Assembly (NCBI GenBank): GCA_947561395.2
Contig: OX387195.1
Span: 3,361,828-3,425,827 of the forward strand
Length of the DNA: 64,000 nucleotides
From: Buxus sempervirens
Lineage: Eukaryota > Streptophyta > Magnoliopsida > Buxales > Buxaceae
Direction: 5' to 3'
Below, piece by piece: positions 33,158 to 42,746 of the stretch. The notes under the pieces are model-generated. The model did not search any database. It was given only the letters and a program-made list of their open reading frames with translations, and was not told where the DNA came from. Numbering within the stretch: the stretch's first letter is position 1; every line of letters begins with the position of its first letter. Both the position numbers and the translations under genes were made by a program.

Positions 33158-34695
33158 CTAATTTTCCAATTCAAAGTGCTTCATGGCCCGGCTGTAGTCT
33201 TGTTGCATCTCCCAATATATCTCGTTCAGCCTGATCTGCTTCTCATGCACTGCTTTTAGTGTGTCATCAGCATTCCATACTATTGTCCTCACCCAATTCA
33301 ACTTGGTGTCAATTTGTGCAAACTTCGGCTGAATCAGTTCTCGTACGTCCTCTTTCGTAGAGTAGGTGTCACCTTCTATGTTCTGAAGAAGATGTTCCAT
33401 CTTAGCAACGTGGCGATCAGTTTCATGCTTGTATGCAAGCTGACCATCATACAATTGTTTTATCTGCTGCTTCATCGTCTTCTGGTTCTCAAGAAGTAGT
33501 TTGGTTTGATTCATCAACTCACATTGCATGCCCATAACCTGTGAAAGGATTGATGCGAGTCCACGAGGAAATTGGGAAGAAGTTGTTTGGTCTATAGGAG
33601 CAGCAGCAGGAGCAGGCGCCGATGAGGATGGAATATCGGTTCCACAGGTTGATCATGTGTATCAAGGAGAGGAAGATCATGCTCATGTCCTATAGAAACA
33701 TTGGGGGGAGGAGATGGAGGAGCAAGAGCATCTTCACCAACAGGGGGAGGAGATGGAGGAGCAGGAGCATCTTCACCAGCAGGGGGAGGAGATGGAGAAA
33801 CATGAGCATGGACCCCTGGAACAGGGGGATGGGGTGGAGGAGGAGGATGAGACTTGTTGTATTGCCCCTTGGACTTATTATATGTTGCAGTACTGATAAG
33901 AGAAAGGGGAGCAAGTAACTCATACTCGGGGAAGTCAATTTGATGCATCTTGACTATCTTTGCAATGGCACACCGGAGAGGAAGTCCACACCTATGTTTG
34001 GTATCGAGAAAAGAGTCAAGAATATACGAAATCATGATGCTGGCAACATCAATTGAATGCCTCTTGACCAATGCATAAAGCAAGAGTGCTATCATAGGAG
34101 GCACAGTTGATCTGTGACTCACCGGCGCAAGGTTAAAGCATTGGATTTTGTATATGAATGAGGTGTCAAATGTAAAATGGGAGGACTCCAAAGCTTTGCC
34201 CTCATAGTCACCCTCCCTCTCAGTGGTCAGTAAGCAAGCAACCACTTCATTGAGCAAATGTGGCAAGGAAGCATCAACATACGGGAATTCAGGATTTTCG
34301 ACTCTCGGAATACCTAGGGCCCCAGCGATGGTATCAGAATCTACATGGATGGGCTGCATTCTGAGAGAGGTATTGAAAGATGCGGGACCGTCTGCGATGT
34401 TGTGGATGTTTGAATAGAATTCATATACTAGGTGTTGGGATGGGAGCAGGAAGTTGGTGAAGAGGTTATCCCATCCTCTCCCTGTAAATGCTGCACGAAT
34501 AGACTCGAGGAAGTCTTCTAGAATAACCCCTCTTTCAAGCAAGATTTGTCTGTGGCTGATATTATTCTCATACATCTTCTTGGCCTTCCGATTGATGAAG
34601 ATTGAATTATCAAATGAATCAGTCCTGGGTTTCTTATTGGCTTTCCTGGAGGATGTCTTAGATATAGAAGATGAGGCTCTGGTCTTAGAGGCCAT
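33158..34695 (-). pseudogene. Putative plant transposon protein (PF20167-like) with Pro-rich linker and coiled coil; one frameshift
   Basis: Start ATG at 34695 (MASKTRASSSISKTSS, Ser/Lys-rich). Residues about 45-250 match the plant transposon protein type: GRGWDNLF, LVYEFYSNI, hydrophobic strand, ALGIPRVE, then a helical block with LLLYALVKRHSID. A Pro-rich linker (about 278-345) has tandem PPSPPP.GEDA repeats. Near 33625-33645 a one-base frameshift ends the first frame at 33592. The other frame continues with SSSAPAPAAAPID and a strongly helical, coiled-coil-like tail (MNQTKLLLENQKTMKQQI, to 33158). Full length would be about 510 residues. It is a distant paralogue of the gene at 36094-37275 and transcribed away from it. 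Function unknown. Confidence 0.75.
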
Positions 34696-34850
34696 CTAAG
34701 AGTTCAGAAGAAGAGAGGAAGAAAAATAAATATGCACAAAAAAACACAGAGCAAACGATAATGTTAGACACAGAAAAGATGAGTGCTACCGAATGCAAAT
34801 AATATAAAATGTGAATAATATGAATAATTCTGTGGGAAAAAACCCACTCC

Positions 34851-34857
34851 CTATATA
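34851..34857 (-). promoter_or_regulatory. Possible TATA box of the minus-strand transposon-protein gene
   Basis: TATATAG on the minus strand about 155 bp upstream of the ATG at 34695, followed by an AT/T-rich leader. Position is plausible; no other support. Confidence 0.35.
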
Positions 34858-34879
34858 CATAAAAAAAACCCCAACACTT

Positions 34880-35575
34880 GAGAAAAAAGTGGAGGCGTTA
34901 TTCACGCGTTAGGGAGATAACAATAGGGATGTGTACTTGTCAAAGGCTTATAGGAAAAATGAATAGTAACTTGATTGCAACCGATAATATAAACCATTCC
35001 GACTAAGATAAAGCAAAATGTACCTCTTCAAGACATTAGAATAAACACATAGATCGGAAGCCCTAAATGAACAAATTAATACCCTAATCGTAACATATAA
35101 AATCAAAGCAATAAAGTTCGTAAAGCATCAGTCACACCTTCGAACCAGAAATATAAGCTTTGGAACTCTTCAAGAAGAGAATGAAGTGGTACCCACCCTG
35201 AGAAGACTTTATCGAAATGAAGATGAAGCGCTTCGGATGGCTTTAATTCGCATGGACGAAATAACGCGCCAAACCTGTTTCTTTGTAAATATAGGCAAAC
35301 GCCCGGACGCACGCACCCATAACGTGCACGCATTGATATTAAATATGTGTACAACATAGGGAAGTTTTTAAAGGGTACCTTCGGTTTATGTTTGGGGTAC
35401 CATGGGCAAAAAGTGGGGATACCTCATGCAAAAAAAAGGGGGTACCCAAGCCCAAAGCGAACGTTTGAGCGTTCACGAGAACGTGCACGCATTGATATTA
35501 AATATGTGCAGTACCTAGGGCCTCTTAACTTTTTTAAAGGGTCCCAATGGGTTTTTAAAGGGTCCCTTCGGTTTA
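34880..35575. repeat. GGTACC repeat cluster 3 and direct duplication in the divergent intergenic region
   Basis: This lies between the two divergent genes. Two direct copies of a block beginning aacgtgcacgcattgatatt start near 35324 and 35482, each followed by a 'tttttaaagggt' and 'ccttcggtttatgtt' segment. Between them sit ggggtaccatgggc, ggggatacctcatgc and gggggtacccaagcc units, then gaacgtttgagcgttcacgag, a relative of the CGCGCG/ACGTT core. No credible coding sequence; 34880-35270 is plain AT-rich spacer. Confidence 0.6.
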
Positions 35576-36090
35576 TGTTGTGCACACATGTATGTATATT
35601 TGTATATGTGTGTACACATGATTGTACACATGTGTGTACATGTGTACACATGTACATGTATATATGTGTACATGTGTACACATGTACATGTATATATGTG
35701 TACACATGTACACATGTGGATATGTGCACACATGTGCACATGTGTGTGCACATGATTGAACCCATGTGTGTACATGTGTACACATGTACATATGTGTACA
35801 CATGTGTGTATGTACACATGTGTACATATGTACATGTATATATGTGTACAATAGTACCCATGTGTGTACATGTGTGTACACAAGTACACATGTCGATATG
35901 TGCACACATGTGCACATGTGTGTACATTCGTACACACACATGTACATGTACATACATGTGAACAGATGTACACATGTGTGTACATGTGTACACATGTATG
36001 TACATGTACACGTACAAGAACATATACTTGTGTACATGTACATATACGTATATATACACACACACAAATATATGTCTATATACACACACA
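35576..36090. repeat. ~510-bp imperfect TGTACACATG-type palindromic microsatellite
   Basis: The array mixes TGTACA, ACATGT, TGTGTACACATG and TATATGTG, all near-palindromic, so both strands read alike. It lacks TAA/TAG/TGA triplets, which leaves long open frames on both strands (for example 35424-36101 minus); they encode only Thr-His-Val/Met-Cys repeats and are not genes. The array lies just upstream of the exon at 36094, probably inside its first intron or promoter. Confidence 0.85.
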
Positions 36091-36093
36091 TAG

Positions 36094-37275
36094 GAACCCA
36101 ATCCCTCTCAGTCTACCATCCACAGGGAGCCTTATTCTCCTGATAATTCATCGTCTGCACCTTCTGAAGCCGAGCAGATTCGACAGCGACCCTTGATTGT
36201 TGAGAAACCAGTTGTTAAATCATGTTTAGCACCATATGGTATTGTACAGATTCTGGAAGCTGTTGGTTGGTCCGGCATTCTAGATTGGGGGGATGCTGCC
36301 AACTCCTCGACTGTTGCTCAACTTTACGCCGGATCCCGTAACTTGTCCACCCCTCATTTTTGTGAGCCTGCATTTGAGATCAAAGTGGCAAACTCTACCT
36401 ATACCGTCACACCTGACTTAATAAGTGATCTAATGGGTATACCTAGATCAGAGGTGCGTTTCCTGAACCCACCAACGCAAGAGGAACTTGCTGAGGCCAC
36501 TCAATGTCTGTGTGGGATTGATGCGCCATGGAAAAAGACTGTGCTTCAAGCTAATCAGCTCTTCCCTAGGTATAGAATACTCCATCTCATCTTCACATTC
36601 AATGTCTATCCTAGGTGCAGTAATAAGTTCGAGTTGACCAAGGCCATGGTCTTCCTTCTCTACCTTCTCATTACTCGGACACGCCTTTGTCTGCCCACAT
36701 TCATTTGCAGACATATATGTCAAGTTGTCCATTCATCTGGTCACAGAGCCCTTCCGTTTGCCTATCTTATGACCAGGATTGGGATGAGGTTTGGTTTACA
36801 TGGACCTCCTGAGTCCATGGTTATTTCAAGACAATTTTCACAGATGAATCTAAATCAAATGCAACTTGCACCTTTGCACCACCACTGTCACGTGGCTCAG
36901 AGATCCGGAGAATCAATGGCGCACCAACAGCAGCCACAACAAAGAGAGGAAGCAGAGCTAGCACAACCTTCATCGTCACATCCTCGTCCAGCCATTTCTC
37001 AACCCAGCTCTTTCAAGACATATTCACGACATGGACTGTTGTCAGAAGCCTTTCGTAGGCTTAGCCAAGACGTTGGAGAGATTCAAGAGGATTTTGGTAG
37101 TCTACGACGTGATTTTGGAATGTTTCAGGAATCTATCACTCATGAAGTTGGTGGACTAAAGAAGCTGGTCAAGAAAGCCATGAAGATAGTGACTCATCTC
37201 TTCACTTGCTCCAGTCAGCAGAATCCATCCCTCCCGCCACTTCCCGGGTCTGATGACGATGACATTGCACCGTAG
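36094..37275 (+). CDS. Putative plant transposon protein (PF20167-like), last or main exon
   Basis: Open from the possible acceptor (ATAG at 36090-36093) to TAG at 37273-37275, 393 residues, with no ATG before residue 114, so an upstream exon must supply the start and was not found. A Ser/Pro-rich N-terminus is followed by the plant transposon protein block: ILEAVGWSGILDWGD, VAQLYAGSRNLS, SDLMGIPRSEV, RYRILHLIFTFNVYPR, then LPFAYLMTRIGMRFGL. Next is a Gln/Ser/Pro-rich linker and a coiled coil (about 305-365, with LSQDVGEIQEDFGSLRRDFG), ending acidic (SDDDDIAP). It is not disrupted. It has the same layout as the minus-strand gene at 33158-34695, so the two are likely ancient duplicates. Role in transposition is unknown. 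Confidence 0.75.
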   Translation, partial: EPNPSQSTIHREPYSPDNSSSAPSEAEQIRQRPLIVEKPVVKSCLAPYGIVQILEAVGWSGILDWGDAANSSTVAQLYAGSRNLSTPHFCEPAFEIKVANSTYTVTPDLISDLMGIPRSEVRFLNPPTQEELAEATQCLCGIDAPWKKTVLQANQLFPRYRILHLIFTFNVYPRCSNKFELTKAMVFLLYLLITRTRLCLPTFICRHICQVVHSSGHRALPFAYLMTRIGMRFGLHGPPESMVISRQFSQMNLNQMQLAPLHHHCHVAQRSGESMAHQQQPQQREEAELAQPSSSHPRPAISQPSSFKTYSRHGLLSEAFRRLSQDVGEIQEDFGSLRRDFGMFQESITHEVGGLKKLVKKAMKIVTHLFTCSSQQNPSLPPLPGSDDDDIAP

Positions 37276-37469
37276 TGTGCTGATTTTAGACGTACTTCTA
37301 TGTTTTGGATATAAATGTATTTATCTCAACGCAACTCAAATGTATAGGATATACTCATTTCACATAGTAAAAGTATTCGTAATTACAGCATCATAATCCT
37401 CTGTTGTTTCCATTTGATATAACTTTGTCCATCAATCTACTCTGAATCAGTTCCTTCTTTGAAAAGATG

Positions 37470-37985
37470 ATTGGCGGTGTACCGTAGGCCTCATTTGGGG
37501 GCTACCTAAGGCATCATTGGGGGGATTGCCTGAGGACAAGGGCATAATTACAAGGAACAAAGTGGTACGTTAGGAAGGAAGAATTTGCTTCTAACGCGCG
37601 GACATTAGGAAGCAATGTTCGCGCGTTGAAATCTCAATCACCAATTCGTACTGAAACGTTCGAGCGTTGATATCCCAGGTACGCGCGTCATGCTATTTGT
37701 GCAGAGGGTACCTTGGACTTATTTGTGGGGTGCCTAAAGCATGATTGTGGGTACCTAACACTTAATTGGGGGTACCTAAGGTCTAGATGGGTGGGTTCTT
37801 ATTGTTGTTTGAGGGGATACCTTAACTCTTCAGTTGGGGTATACAAAATATATATATTGGGGGGTTTTGGGAGCCATTATGGGTGGTGCCTAAGGTAGAT
37901 AGGGGGTACCTAAGGGTTGATTTTGGGTGTACTTGTGTTATTAATGGGGGAACCTTATTTTGATTTGGGATGTACTTGCAAGGGA
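37470..37985. repeat. GGTACC repeat cluster 4 with CGCGCG/ACGTT core
   Basis: A few units of type gtaccgtaggcctcatttgg lead to a core (37590-37690) with ctaacgcgcggacatt, caatgttcgcgcgttgaaat, gaaacgttcgagcgttgatat and gtacgcgcgtc. A longer plus-sense run of ggggtacctaagg.tta units follows to 37980. The core mirrors cluster 2 across the centre of the element. Confidence 0.75.
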
Positions 37986-38467
37986 ACAGCAAGAAGCTCT
38001 GAAAATATTAACCAATTAACGGAACTAAATAATTAACGCAAAATTGCGATTCTCATATCACTGGAAGTATACATTTGGTACATACACATCCTTGTACAAT
38101 TAGAAAAAAAAGAACACTTACATTGCACTACAAAAACAATATAATTACAAGACTAACACTGTCATCACATTCAATATACACAATTCACTCCCCTTTTTTT
38201 GTCGTACCAATATACAAAAGAATCACAAATCTCCGGGGAAATGACCTAAATCTCCTTCTTGACGATATAAGCTCCCATCTCCACTATAAACTCCTGGAGA
38301 TCTCCCTACAGTAGAGTTTGAACAGGAGCCAAATTGATTCTGGCCAACAGTATTGCTTAAGTTGGATTCTTGGAATATGTTTGGACTCATTGATTCGTGC
38401 CATTAATGGAATGTCATTGCAAAGCATTGAAATTCTTCACAAAGTATTGAAGAGTATGAGGTAAGTA
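37986..38467. other. 3' flank of the transposase gene
   Basis: AT-rich with no recognisable gene. It contains the likely 3' untranslated region of the minus-strand transposase ending at 38468. Confidence 0.4.
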
Positions 38468-40727
38468 TTATAACATTGCCTCACTCCATCCAGAGCTTTG
38501 ACTTGCATATTGTGTTTGTGGTGGAGTTTGAGTCTCAATTGTATTTGCCGTTTGAGTTGGTATGTCATGGTTCCTCTTCCTCTTTGGAGCCCTTTTTGAA
38601 AAATGTTTTGGTCGATGTCCACTACGACCTCGACCCGGCTTCCTCTTCAGTCCAACAACGGTGATTGGAATATTTTCAGATAAATTCTCTCCTTCATTCC
38701 CATCCACTACGCTCGGAGGCTTGTTCTTCAGCACATTTCCAACTTCGGTCATTAAAATGGCCAGCCCATTCGCAGCACATTCATATGCCTCAAAAGTTTC
38801 GGCAGCAATTGCTGATAATTTAACGGCATTATGGCAAAGTTCTCTGTACCGTTTAACCATGGACAACTTTGCCACTTCCTCATCTGACATACGACTATAA
38901 CTTGGGCTGCAACCCTTTGCATCCTTTGTCCACCGCTTTAATATGTATTGACTTGGGATCTTCTTAATATTTCGTATGTCAAGTATTTTGAGTGCATGGC
39001 TACACAAAATCCCAACAAATTCAAACTTACGGCAACTGCATTTCAACATATCATCCTCAGTGTTAACTGTAACAACATGCCCTTGAGGATTATCAAATAA
39101 GCTAACTTTATAGATTTTTGATGTCTCAGTATGTGAAGTCTCATTAACAACAAGATTCTGAGCTTTTGCATATTCCGATTGAAAAATCTCAAACAGCTTC
39201 GGTGTGTATACCTCCCTTTCATGCTTTAATATGATGATTTCCGCCATCATTCTTGGAATACGCTGGCTCATATTATAATTGTCTTCCTATTCCTTGTAAC
39301 GGATAGCATCCAAAAGCCTTGAAAAATGCTGGAAAAAACACGAGACGTCCATGTTGTACTTCGTGTATTTCTTTAACCGGCTGTTGAAGCTTTCACTCAG
39401 TTGGGTGCTCTTCATGTCAGCACAAAATGTAGTTCTTCCATATACAAGGGCCCATTTCTCCTTTATCTTTAATATACCCTTCAGCCGCTCATTGTCTTGG
39501 AGATCATATTTTTGAATCATTGCATCCCACGCTTCCAAGAACTCAGCCTCTTCCTCGTAATCATATATACACCGATTGAAATCAGATGAAAAGGAGGTTC
39601 TCGTTTGGAATACGTGACCGAGATGCTTCAATGAATTTTGGTGCAAATGCCATACACATAACCGATGATAGGTGTTCGGTAAAACAAAAGCAATTGCAGC
39701 TGACATAGCTGCATCTTGGTCTGTCAAGATGGTAACTAGCTTTTTCCCATTCATTGCCTTTATAAATGTTTCAAACAACCACACAAAGGATGCCTTCGTC
39801 TCATCATAAAGCATTGCGGCTCCGAACACTACCATTCGTTTGTGATGGTTGACTCCAACCAATGGTGCAAATGGCCTTTGAGCTTCGTTTGTCCTATAAG
39901 TTGTATCAAAACAAACGACATCTCCAAAATTATTGTAGTCTTCTTGCATCTTTCGATCAGCCCAGAAAAAGTTTGTTATTTCATTGTTCTCATCAACTTG
40001 TACAACATAAAAGAAAGACGAATCGTCAATCAATTGTCCTTCAAAATAAATTAATAACCGTGATCCGTCTCCTACTTTCATTGCTCTCCGTCTGTCACGC
40101 ATCTGGTTCTTATGTTCAATAGGTAGGAAACCTCTCTCTTCCGCCGGCTTCTCTACCCATGAACTCAAAAGCATGCTTTGGTCGTATGCCACTGCTTTCT
40201 GCTAATACAATTTCTGCTAATTGCGCCTCTGTAACTTTCCTCTGTGAAGGTAGCATGTGGGCCTTACTTGGGGTAACAACCTCATGATTATGCTCCTCCT
40301 CAAAGCTCGAAACAAAATACATGCCATTGTCTTGAGCTTTCACACTCATGTGTGCCAAACAACCCGTACGTGTTTCCTTTCTAGGGTTCTTCACATCTTT
40401 ATCCCGTTTGTCTGTTCCCTTCTTCCCTTTTTTATAGCAACAGAACTTCCTACCCAACTCCTTACCATCTTTCCAACTTTTCCATCTCGTACTCTTTTGA
40501 ATACTGAAGCCCTTCTGTGCTGCATAAGCATTGTAAAATCTATACGCTTCATCGGCAAATGGGAACTCCATTCCCACGGATGGCCTAAAATTTTGAGTAT
40601 GCCCTTCGCCGTCATCGAACCTTAGTGCTCTTACAACTCTAGGCACTGTATTTATATTCGCTATATCATCACTGACCTCATCTCCACTTAATTGCTCACT
40701 TCCACTTGTAGAAATGACTTGCTCCAT
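38468..40727 (-). pseudogene. FAR1-type Mutator transposase, one frameshift and one stop
   Basis: About 753 residues. ATG at 40727 opens an acidic N-terminus, then the FAR1 DNA-binding domain (about 55-150; SVGMEFPFADEAYRFYNAYA, HNHEVVTP). The MULE catalytic domain follows with CFDTTYRTN (Asp near 39907) and TILTDQDAAM (near 39720) and CVWHLHQN. A SWIM zinc finger (CSCRKFEFVGILCSHALK, about 39040) and a basic AT-hook-like tail (KRKPGRGRSGHRP) complete it. A one-base shift occurs in the GA run at 40131-40139 (GGRE then RGFLPIE in another frame). TAG at 39287-39289 follows RYKE and the frame continues EDNYNMSQRIPRM. Such enzymes bind the terminal repeats and cut and rejoin the element. Only two lesions from intact; sequencing error is possible for the frameshift. 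Confidence 0.9.
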
Positions 40728-40789
40728 TTGTCCCTACAACATAAAACAGATATTCCACTTAGAATATCATACTAATAACAATATATAGT

Positions 40790-41885
40790 ACCCATGAACA
40801 TCACAAGGTAACCATTCTCTTCAACCATGTGCCAAGTTGGTGTATTTTGAGGGCTTATTACAAAACTTGATTACGTCGGAATAATTTCTTAGTACCTAGA
40901 CACATGGTACCTACGAATTATTTTTGCGGTACGCCAAGGGTACGAAGGTGGTACATAAGTTTTGAACCTTTTTCATCCCCATAGGTTTGGTTAAAATAAG
41001 ATAGAATATACTGGCAAAAAATAAAGTCAAAAAAAAGACAAAACATGTCAGCGCGATTAGCACAAAGATTAATCGTGAGATCCACGATTAGAATTTTAAG
41101 ACACGGATTTTCCACGATTAGCATCCACGACTAATCGCCTAGTCGAGATTAGGTCTCGCGATTAATCTCAAGATTAATCGCGACCTTCCCGATTAATCTC
41201 AAGATTAATCGTGACCTTCCCGATTAACTTTCCAGAGAACATGAAATCTCCGTTTCATCACGATTAAATCCCAGGATTAATCGGTGCCAGGCGATTTGGG
41301 ATACCTAGGAAAATTTCTTGGGTACCTATGCCTTATTTTGGGGATACCTAACGATTAATTGGGGGTACCTAGGGCATTATTGGCGGTTTTTTGGTGGGTA
41401 CCTACAGGTTCTTATGATGTGTACCTAAGGCTTAATTGTGGTGAACCTCACATTTATTCGGTGGGTACCTAAGGCTTGTTCGGTGGTGGTAATGGCTTAT
41501 TTGACAGCTGTTTATTTCTGGGCGTACCTAAGGTTATTTTGGGGGTGCTTCATTGTTCATTTCGGGGGTACTGAATTCTTATTTGACTAGCCTTTTTGTG
41601 TGGGTAATGAGTGCTAAATGGGGTTACCCAAGGCTTATTTGGGAGGGTTTTTTTTTACAGGTACCTAAGGGTTGTCCTCGGGTGTACCTATGGCTAAATA
41701 TGCGTGTACCTGAAGCTTAACGTGTACCTTAGGCTTAATTGGGGCTACCTACGACTTAAGTACACCCAACCTGTGGCTTACTTCGGTAGGTACCTATTAC
41801 TTAATTGGTTGAATTGTAATTACAAATTTATTATCTCCCTTTACTTCTGAATTTTTTTTAGTACCCCAGGTGTATCATTGAGGAT
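40790..41885. repeat. GGTACC repeat cluster 5 with AATCG-rich core
   Basis: A short left arm (40860-40960) precedes a core (41050-41290) with many GATTAATCGCG / CGATTAG motifs, including two near-identical 'tctcaagattaatcg(c/t)gaccttcccgatta' copies. A long right arm (41300-41880) has about twenty ggggtacctaaggctta units. The reverse complement of 41185-41290 aligns with 27995-28100 (cluster 1 core), including the 'gatgaaacggaga..atgtt' stretch, so inverted similarity extends more than 1 kb inward from the element ends. Confidence 0.8.
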
Positions 41886-42195
41886 ACCACATGGTACCCT
41901 GTCGATGTGTGGCAGCGCGGCGTTGTTCGCCTGACCATCATTTGAATTTATTTAAGGTTCCACCATCTTCGGGGGTTGACATTAATGGAAAAAAGCCAAA
42001 AATCTGTTTATGTACTTAGTTTAGATTGGTTGTTGGAGTCTTAAATAGAAACAAATAATGGTGGAGTGAGTGGTGGTCCCTTCTTCTTTAACACTTGGAA
42101 GTGGAACTGTGGTAGCTGCCTTCCTTTTCTTCGAAGTGAGAGTAAAGACAGCACCTTTCCCGCCAATGTCGGAGTAAACACAGAAATGTCTGAGT
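41886..42195. other. Subterminal spacer of the MULE
   Basis: No gene recognised. It includes a doubled 'tgtc(g/t)gagtaaacacagaa' motif at about 42168-42210, next to the inner edge of the right terminal repeat. Confidence 0.4.
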
Positions 42196-42422
42196 AAACA
42201 CAGAGAAAGTTCGGACGTGGACAAGATTATAAGTTAAATAATATAAATGTTTCGCGCATTTTCGTCTTGCCGAGGAGAGAGCCGAGTAGAATTTTAATAC
42301 TTTTTTAAGTATTGCACTCAAAATTACTATTATAGCCTTCGCTTATTCTGGTCCGTTGGATTGCGCTTCACAGACGATGTTTTTGCTTCACAGAGGATGC
42401 GCTTCACAGAGGATCCGCGAGC
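42196..42422 (-). repeat. Right terminal inverted repeat of the MULE
   Basis: Reverse complement of the left repeat at 27101-27325, with the same ordered motifs and three gcttcacag repeats at the tip. The outermost 14 bases differ from the left tip at several positions; the next 200 align well. Confidence 0.88.
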
Positions 42423-42431
42423 GAAATCTTC
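42423..42431. repeat. Right 9-bp target site duplication of the MULE
   Basis: gaaatcttc, identical to 27092-27100. Confidence 0.9.
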
Positions 42432-42746
42432 ATCTCTATCTGTATATAACTAGTTTCTCATACCAAATGAGAATGCAAATACTGTTAACTCTCCATTTCT
42501 TTTCAATTCAAAAACAAAATCAACATGTATAACACATATGGGAAGTTACATTTTGATGAACAATATGAAGCACACTTGGTGCTTGTTTCCATTAATTAAA
42601 TAACAACGTAAGGGCTTATAATATATTGGGAAAAAAAAGGATGTCGGGAGTTGATGACCTTAAAACTCCTCCTACATCTTATAGACAGTGAAAGGGATGA
42701 CTGAACATGTTACTGTTAATTTTCAGCTGCACCACCAGCAACACTC

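Larger units (their letters stand above)
27101..42422. mobile_element. 15.3-kb Mutator-like element (MULE) with ULP1-type gene, two PF20167-type genes and FAR1-type transposase
   Basis: The element is 15,322 bp, flanked by perfect 9-bp direct repeats gaaatcttc (27092-27100 and 42423-42431). It has terminal inverted repeats of about 220 bp (GCGCTCGAATCCTC left, GCTCGCGGATCCTC right when inverted). It holds four genes: ULP1-like protease (plus), two putative plant transposon proteins (minus then plus) and transposase (minus). Five clusters of GGTACC-centred short repeats separate them. MULEs carrying ULP-like genes are known as Kaonashi (KI-MULE) elements in Arabidopsis and melon. The two extra genes and the mirrored repeat clusters are what stands out here. 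The transposase and protease are both broken by a few mutations, so this copy is probably not autonomous now. Confidence 0.92.

Noticed and set aside
33690..33938. Additional frames over the proline-rich region
   Set aside because: They are shadows of the PPSPPP-repeat coding sequence of the minus-strand transposon-protein gene.
35103..35357. 84-codon minus-strand frame upstream of the divergent genes
   Set aside because: No family signature; it ends in the duplicated GGTACC module. It could be a lost first exon but nothing supports it.
35347..36196. Long overlapping open frames on both strands through the TGTACA array
   Set aside because: They consist only of Thr/His/Val/Met/Cys repeats generated by a stop-free palindromic microsatellite; no start context, domain or conservation signal.
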